NCBI GenBank assembly: GCA_027533385.1
Contig: JAPZUE010000069.1
Coordinates: 1-34,034, forward strand
Direction of reading: 5' to 3'
DNA from: Rhizobium sp.
Lineage (GTDB): Bacteria; Pseudomonadota; Alphaproteobacteria; Rhizobiales; Rhizobiaceae
DNA: 34,034 nucleotides
Positions 30,437-34,034 of the stretch are shown here, one piece after another. The translations under genes were made by a program, and so were the position numbers. The notes under the pieces are model-generated. The model saw only the letters and a list, made by a program, of their open reading frames with translations, did no database searches and was not told the origin of the DNA. The first letter of the stretch is position 1. Each line of letters starts with the position of its first letter.

Positions 30437-31273
30437 TTACTTCTTCTTCAGGTGGCGCGAGCGCATGATGAACTTGTCGGTCGACTTGTTCGAACGAGTA
30501 CGCTTGCCCTTGGTCGGCTTGCCCCACGGGGAAACCGGGTGACGACCACCGGAGGTACGACCTTCACCACCACCGTGCGGGTGGTCGACCGGGTTCATGA
30601 CGACACCACGGTTGTGCGGGGTCTTACCGCGCCAGCGGGTACGACCGGCCTTGCCGTCGTTGATGTTGCCGTGGTCCGGGTTGGACACGGCGCCAACGGT
30701 GGCGAGGCAGGCGCCCGGAACGAGGCGCTGTTCACCCGAGTTGAGACGCAGGATCGCCATGCCGGCATCGCGGCCGACGAGCTGGACGTAGGTGCCAGCC
30801 GAACGTGCGATCTGGCCGCCCTTGCCGGGCTTCATTTCGACGTTGTGAACGATCGAGCCGACCGGGATGTACTGCAGCGGCATGGTGTTGCCGGGCTTTA
30901 CGTCGACGGCCTTGTCGGACGAGATGACCTTGTCACCGGCAGCAATGCGCTGCGGCGCCAGGATGTAAGCCTGCTCGCCGTCGGTGTAGGTGACGAGTGC
31001 GATGAAGGCCGAACGGTTCGGGTCGTATTCCAGGCGCTCGACGGTGCCTTCGACGTCGAACTTGCGACGCTTGAAGTCAACCAGACGATAGGTGCGCTTG
31101 TGACCACCACCGATGAAGCGAGCCGTGATGCGGCCGAGGTTGTTACGACCACCGCTCTTGGAAAGACCTTCCGTCAGCGCCTTGACCGGCTTGCCCTTCC
31201 ACAGGCCCGAACGGTCGACGATGACCAGCTGACGCTGGCTGGGGGTCGTCGGATTGTAGCTTTTCAATGCCAT
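30437..31273 (-). CDS. rplB: 50S ribosomal protein L2
   Basis: 278 residues. It is needed for subunit joining and lies close to the peptidyl-transferase centre. Seen: MALKSYNPTTPSQRQLVIVDRSGLWKG-type start, GRNNLGRITARFIGGGHKRTYRLVDFKR (about 42-69), VGSIVHNVEMKPGKGGQIARSAGTYVQL (about 137-164), and GVVMNPVDHPHGGGEGRTSGGRHPVSPWGKPTKGKRTR (about 223-260), containing the conserved active-centre-proximal His. It lies 17 bp after rplW. Confidence 0.98.
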   Translation of the reverse strand: MALKSYNPTTPSQRQLVIVDRSGLWKGKPVKALTEGLSKSGGRNNLGRITARFIGGGHKRTYRLVDFKRRKFDVEGTVERLEYDPNRSAFIALVTYTDGEQAYILAPQRIAAGDKVISSDKAVDVKPGNTMPLQYIPVGSIVHNVEMKPGKGGQIARSAGTYVQLVGRDAGMAILRLNSGEQRLVPGACLATVGAVSNPDHGNINDGKAGRTRWRGKTPHNRGVVMNPVDHPHGGGEGRTSGGRHPVSPWGKPTKGKRTRSNKSTDKFIMRSRHLKKK

Positions 31274-31290
31274 TGTTCTTGTTCCCTACC

Positions 31291-31584
31291 TCAGACGCCC
31301 GTCGACACGTCGATGGACTGACCTTCGGCGAGCGTCACGACGGCCTTCTTGACGTCCTTCTGCTTGCCGGCGAAGCCGCGGAAACGCTTGGTCTTGCCCT
31401 TGCGGACGAGCGTATTGACGGCGGTGACCTTGACGCCGAAGAGGGCTTCGACAGCAGCCTTGATTTCCGGCTTGCTTGCACCCTTGGCGACGTTGAAGAC
31501 AACCTGGTTGTACTCAGACACCATGGTCGACTTTTCCGTGATCGACGGAGATACGATCACGTCGTAGTGGCGAAGATCCGTCAT
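31291..31584 (-). CDS. rplW: 50S ribosomal protein L23
   Basis: 97 residues. It surrounds the tunnel exit and is the docking site of trigger factor. Seen: VIVSPSITEKSTMVSEYNQVVFNVAKGASKPEIKAAVEALFGVKVTAVNTL (about 10-60), RGKTKRFRGFAGKQKDVKKAVVTL (about 62-85). The docking Glu near E18 of E. coli corresponds to the Glu in TEKS here. Its start overlaps the rplD stop by 4 bp. Confidence 0.98.
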   Translation of the reverse strand: MTDLRHYDVIVSPSITEKSTMVSEYNQVVFNVAKGASKPEIKAAVEALFGVKVTAVNTLVRKGKTKRFRGFAGKQKDVKKAVVTLAEGQSIDVSTGV

Positions 31585-32201
31585 TTGAACCGCTCCTCCA
31601 GAGCTTCCACAGCAGCCTTGGAAAGCACGAGCTTGCCACGGCGCAGGATGTCATAAACGTTGATGCCCTGAACCGGGAGAACATCGATGTTCGGGATGTT
31701 CGAAGCGGCGAGCTTGAAGTTGCTGTCGATTTCGGCACCGCCGATGACGAGAGCGTTGGTGAGGCCGAGCGAGGCGAAGGTACCGACGAGCGCCTTGGTC
31801 TTGGCTTCAGCCGCAACCAGGTTGTCGACGATGATCACGTCTTCCGACTTGAACTTGGCAGAGAGAGCGTGACGCAGAGCGAGCGCACGGACCTTCTTCG
31901 GCAGGTCATGAGCGTGGCTGCGAACAACCGGGCCATGAGCCTTACCACCGCCGCGGAACTGCGGAGCGCGGGCCGAATGGTGACGAGCACGGCCGGTCCC
32001 CTTCTGCTTGTACATCTTGGAGCCGGTGCGGGAGACTTCCGAACGGCCCTTGATCTTGTGCGTGCCGGCGCGCTTCTTGGCGAGCTGGTAGCGGACCATA
32101 CGGGCGATCAGGTCTTCACGGGGCTCAAGGCCGAAGATTTCGTCCGACAGAGAAACCTTGCCGGCGTCCTTGCCCTCGAGGGTCTTGACGTTAAATTCCA
32201 T
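31581..32201 (-). CDS. rplD: 50S ribosomal protein L4
   Basis: 206 residues. It has an extended loop into the exit tunnel, and in E. coli it also represses its own operon by acting on the S10 leader. Seen: MEFNVKTLEGKDAGKVSLSDEIFGLEPREDLIARMVRYQLAKKRAGTHKIKGRSEVSRTGSKMYKQKGTGRARHHSARAPQFRGGGKAHGP (1-90, with the loop) and the closing NVYDILRRGKLVLSKAAVEALEERF. It lies 13 bp after rplC and overlaps rplW. Confidence 0.98.
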   Translation of the reverse strand: MEFNVKTLEGKDAGKVSLSDEIFGLEPREDLIARMVRYQLAKKRAGTHKIKGRSEVSRTGSKMYKQKGTGRARHHSARAPQFRGGGKAHGPVVRSHAHDLPKKVRALALRHALSAKFKSEDVIIVDNLVAAEAKTKALVGTFASLGLTNALVIGGAEIDSNFKLAASNIPNIDVLPVQGINVYDILRRGKLVLSKAAVEALEERFK

Positions 32202-32214
32202 GTGCTTGGCTCCC

Positions 32215-32853
32215 TTACTTCGCCGACTTGACGGCGTCGCGGACGATGATCCAGGAACCCTTGGAGCCGGGAACGGCGCCCTTCACAAGGATCAGACCAC
32301 GATCTTCATCCGTCGAAACGACTTCGAGGTTCTGGGTGGTGACGCGCGTCTGGCCCATGTGACCAGCCATGCGCTTGCCCTTCCAGACCTTGCCCGGATC
32401 CTGGTTCGAACCGGTCGAACCGTGCGAGCGGTGCGAGACGGAAACACCGTGGGTGGCGCGGAGACCGCCGAAGTTGTGGCGCTTCATGGCACCAGCAAAA
32501 CCCTTACCGATCGTCGTGCCCGTGACGTCGACCAGCTGGCCGGCTTCAAAATGGCTCGCGGTCAGCTGGGAGCCGACTTCGATGAGGTTGTCTTCGGAAA
32601 CGCGGAACTCGACGAGCTTGGCCTTGGGCTCAACGCTCGCAGCAGCGAAGTGGCCACGGAGGCCCTTCGTGGTATTCTTGACCTTGGACGTGCCGGCACC
32701 GAGCTGGAGCGCGGTGTAGCCGTTCTTGTCAACCGTACGCTGGGCAACGACCTGTACGTTATCCAGCCGCAGAACTGTTACCGGGATATGTTCGCCGGCG
32801 TCGTTGTAGACGCGGGTCATTCCCACTTTCTGTGCAATCACACCTGAACGCAT
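32215..32853 (-). CDS. rplC: 50S ribosomal protein L3
   Basis: 212 residues. An early assembly protein that reaches the peptidyl-transferase centre. Seen: MRSGVIAQKVGMTRVYNDAGEHIPVTVLRLDN (1-32), KGFAGAMKRHNFGGLRATHGVSVSHRSHGSTGSNQDPGKVWKGKRMAGHMG (about 117-167, holding the Gln that is methylated in E. coli), and LILVKGAVPGSKGSWIIVRDAVK. AGAGGA precedes the ATG. It lies 170 bp after rpsJ. Confidence 0.98.
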   Translation of the reverse strand: MRSGVIAQKVGMTRVYNDAGEHIPVTVLRLDNVQVVAQRTVDKNGYTALQLGAGTSKVKNTTKGLRGHFAAASVEPKAKLVEFRVSEDNLIEVGSQLTASHFEAGQLVDVTGTTIGKGFAGAMKRHNFGGLRATHGVSVSHRSHGSTGSNQDPGKVWKGKRMAGHMGQTRVTTQNLEVVSTDEDRGLILVKGAVPGSKGSWIIVRDAVKSAK

Positions 32854-33023
32854 TGGTTCATTCCTCTTGAGAGTCGCGGCCTCGATCAGATCTCGGCCTT
32901 TCCTCTTTGTTTAAGGATTCCACTCCGGCCCTTCCGAACCTTCGGGTTTCCCGTTTCGAGAAGTCGTTGGCAGGTCTTGCCACGTACCTTCCTTGTTATT
33001 TCGGCTCTCGCCGGAATTCCTTC
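32854..33023. other. rpsJ-rplC gap
   Basis: A 170-bp gap, wide for this operon. It contains only short tight inverted repeats, such as CCGAA/TTCGG around 32934-32945 and an imperfect GGCCTCGATC / GATCTCGGCC near 32880-32900. There is no T run, gene or clear promoter. Confidence 0.5.
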
Positions 33024-33332
33024 TTAGAGCTTGATCTCGACGTCAACGCCGGCAGCCAGGTCGAGCTTCATCAGAGCGTCGACGGTCTGCGGGGTCGGGT
33101 CTACGATGTCAAGCAGGCGCTTATGCGTGCGCATCTCGAACTGTTCGCGGCTCTTCTTATCGACGTGCGGCGAACGGTTGACGGTAAACTTTTCAATACG
33201 GGTCGGGAGCGGTACCGGGCCGCGAACGCTTGCACCGGTGCGCTTTGCGGTGGAGACAATCTCCCGCGTAGAGGCATCGAGAACCCGGTGATCAAACGCC
33301 TTCAGGCGGATGCGGATATTCTGGCCGTTCAT
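33024..33332 (-). CDS. rpsJ: 30S ribosomal protein S10 (NusE)
   Basis: 102 residues. It is part of the small-subunit head and also a transcription antitermination partner of NusB. Seen: NGQNIRIRLKAFDHRVLDASTREIVSTAKRTGASVRGPVPLPTRIEKFTVNRSPHVDKKSREQFEMRTHKRLLDIVDPTPQTVDALMKLDL (2-92), a complete S10 domain. AAGGA lies nine bases before the ATG at 33330-33332; the longer frame upstream has no support. It heads the S10 operon, 377 bp after tuf. Confidence 0.98.
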   Translation of the reverse strand: MNGQNIRIRLKAFDHRVLDASTREIVSTAKRTGASVRGPVPLPTRIEKFTVNRSPHVDKKSREQFEMRTHKRLLDIVDPTPQTVDALMKLDLAAGVDVEIKL

Positions 33333-33412
33333 TCGACTTGTCCTTGTTTCTTTTCTTGCGTCCCGCATACGCAGAGACAGTGAATTACCATGACTGGCCG
33401 GCCCCTAATTTT

Positions 33413-33446
33413 CAAAAATCACAGGGACACCACGGGGTGCCCCTGT
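33413..33446 (-). terminator. terminator-like hairpin in the rpsJ leader
   Basis: ACAGGGACACC (33421-33431) and GGTGCCCCTGT (33436-33446) pair with one mismatch around the loop ACGG. On the minus strand GATTTTTG follows. It lies about 110-140 bp downstream of the promoter candidate and 81 bp before rpsJ, which suits an attenuator. It could also be a back-up terminator for tuf. Confidence 0.55.
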
Positions 33447-33560
33447 CACTCTTTTCATTCATGAGGAGCCCTGCCGAACTCGACCCGTCACCAGGCCTTG
33501 AAATCTGCAGCGCTAAGAACTGACGGTGCAAATCACCGTGCGATTCTGATCGTGGCCGGC

Positions 33561-33589
33561 GACATACACCGCAATCGGCCTTTCGTCAA
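33561..33589 (-). promoter_or_regulatory. candidate S10-operon promoter
   Basis: On the minus strand TTGACG (33584-33589) and TATGTC (33561-33566) are separated by exactly 17 bases. This is the best -35/-10 pair seen in the gap, and it lies between the tuf terminator and rpsJ. The predicted transcription start would be near 33554, giving a leader of about 220 bases. Confidence 0.55.
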
Positions 33590-33661
33590 TCCGCCCGACG
33601 GGACGAATTGGCGACATGCGCGCTGTCTGCATGACTGACTTGCGTCAGCCGACAGACGGAA

Positions 33662-33697
33662 ACGAAAAGCGGCCCCGGGCTGATGGCCCAGGGCCGC
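33662..33697 (-). terminator. terminator of tuf
   Basis: GCGGCCCCGGGC (33669-33680) and GCCCAGGGCCGC (33686-33697) form a 12-bp stem with one mismatch; the minus strand then reads TTTTCGTTTCC. It lies 13 bp after the tuf stop. Confidence 0.85.
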
Positions 33698-33709
33698 CCT
33701 CTCAATCGA

Positions 33710-34034
33710 TTACTCGATGATCGAAGCGACGATGCCGGCGCCGACGGTGCGACCGCCTTCGCGGATCGCGAAGCGCAGCTTTTCTTCCATCGCGATCGGA
33801 ACGATCAGCTCAACGGCAACCGTGACGTTGTCGCCCGGCATAACCATTTCCGTGCCTTCCGGAAGCGACACGATGCCGGTCACGTCCGTCGTACGGAAGT
33901 AGAACTGCGGACGGTAGTTCGTGAAGAACGGCGTATGACGGCCGCCTTCTTCCTTCGTCAGGATGTAGGCTTCTGCCATGAACTTCTTGTGCGGCTTGAC
34001 CGAACCCGGCTTGCACAGGATCTGGCCACGCTCA
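33710..34034 (-). CDS. tuf: elongation factor Tu, C-terminal part (cut by the right window edge)
   Basis: The frame is open from the right edge to the stop at 33710-33712 and encodes about 107 residues of domain 3. It reads ERGQILCKPGS, then KKFMAEAYILTKEEGGRHTPFFTNYRPQFYFRTTDVTG and TVGAGIVASIIE at the end, as in all bacterial EF-Tu. The GTPase domain and start codon lie outside the window. The ATG at 33977-33979 is internal. A strong terminator follows, so tuf is separated from rpsJ transcriptionally, at least in part. Rhizobia usually have two tuf copies; which one this is cannot be told. Confidence 0.97.
   Translation of the reverse strand, partial: ERGQILCKPGSVKPHKKFMAEAYILTKEEGGRHTPFFTNYRPQFYFRTTDVTGIVSLPEGTEMVMPGDNVTVAVELIVPIAMEEKLRFAIREGGRTVGAGIVASIIE

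Larger units (their letters stand above)
33333..33709. other. tuf-rpsJ intergenic region (S10 leader)
   Basis: A 377-bp stretch without a gene. In transcription order on the minus strand it holds the tuf terminator (33662-33697), a good promoter candidate (33561-33589), a small hairpin (33523-33539, ACGGTG/CACCGT) and a second terminator-like hairpin (33413-33446), then about 80 bp to rpsJ. Confidence 0.8.

Overview
The window is a GC-rich stretch of an alphaproteobacterial chromosome, most probably from the Rhizobiaceae (Rhizobium/Agrobacterium/Ciceribacter-like). The placement rests on the gene order tuf-S10-spc-adk-alpha with no rpsD or rpmJ inside it, on the style of the ribosomal proteins, on DUF1883 and DUF817 proteins, and on rhizobial-type intergenic palindromic repeats. 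I assign no species.

Left end (1-1664): an accessory patch. Two near-identical 199-bp repeats (351-549 and 1201-1399) with long imperfect terminal inverted repeats bracket a divergent gene pair, a DUF559 nuclease-like gene and a small YegP/DUF1508-like gene. A second, unrelated cluster of palindromes (1397-1497) follows. The small gene at the extreme left may carry a frameshift near its start.

Middle (1665-18313): ordinary and semi-accessory genes. There is a DUF1883 gene; a minus-strand block of diguanylate cyclase followed by an overlapping Tat-exported amine oxidase; degP-like protease overlapping rarA; a class C beta-lactamase-like hydrolase; and ilvD. Plus-strand genes follow: a secreted ricin-type lectin, a membrane-anchored nuclease, the periplasmic methionine sulfoxide repair pair msrP-msrQ, a DUF817 membrane protein, and a YCII/DGPF protein - VOC protein - ECF42-type sigma factor cassette. 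A TGTCGA element in front of the cassette is a candidate self-regulated promoter. A convergent DoxX gene with an FNR/FixK-like box closes the region.

Right half (18454-34034): the ribosomal super-cluster, all on the minus strand. Transcription runs from tuf (cut by the right edge) through rpsJ-rplC-rplD-rplW-rplB-rpsS-rplV-rpsC-rplP-rpmC-rpsQ, then rplN-rplX-rplE-rpsN-rpsH-rplF-rplR-rpsE-rpmD-rplO-secY-adk, then rpsM-rpsK-rpoA-rplQ, ending at a strong terminator at 18454-18487. These genes build both ribosomal subunits and supply the SecY channel, adenylate kinase and the RNA polymerase alpha subunit. Many genes overlap or lie within about 20 bp, but several larger gaps contain stable inverted repeats. 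Some look like terminators or attenuators (rpsJ leader, rpsQ/rplN boundary, rplO/secY gap). One, between rpsM and rpsK, is a 73-bp hairpin built from a 7-bp repeat unit.

I see no tRNA, rRNA, CRISPR array, transposase or prophage. The strongest candidates for something undescribed are the repeat-bracketed DUF559 cassette, the heptad-repeat hairpin inside the alpha operon, the possible attenuator in front of rpsJ, and the TGTCGA/ECF42 cassette.
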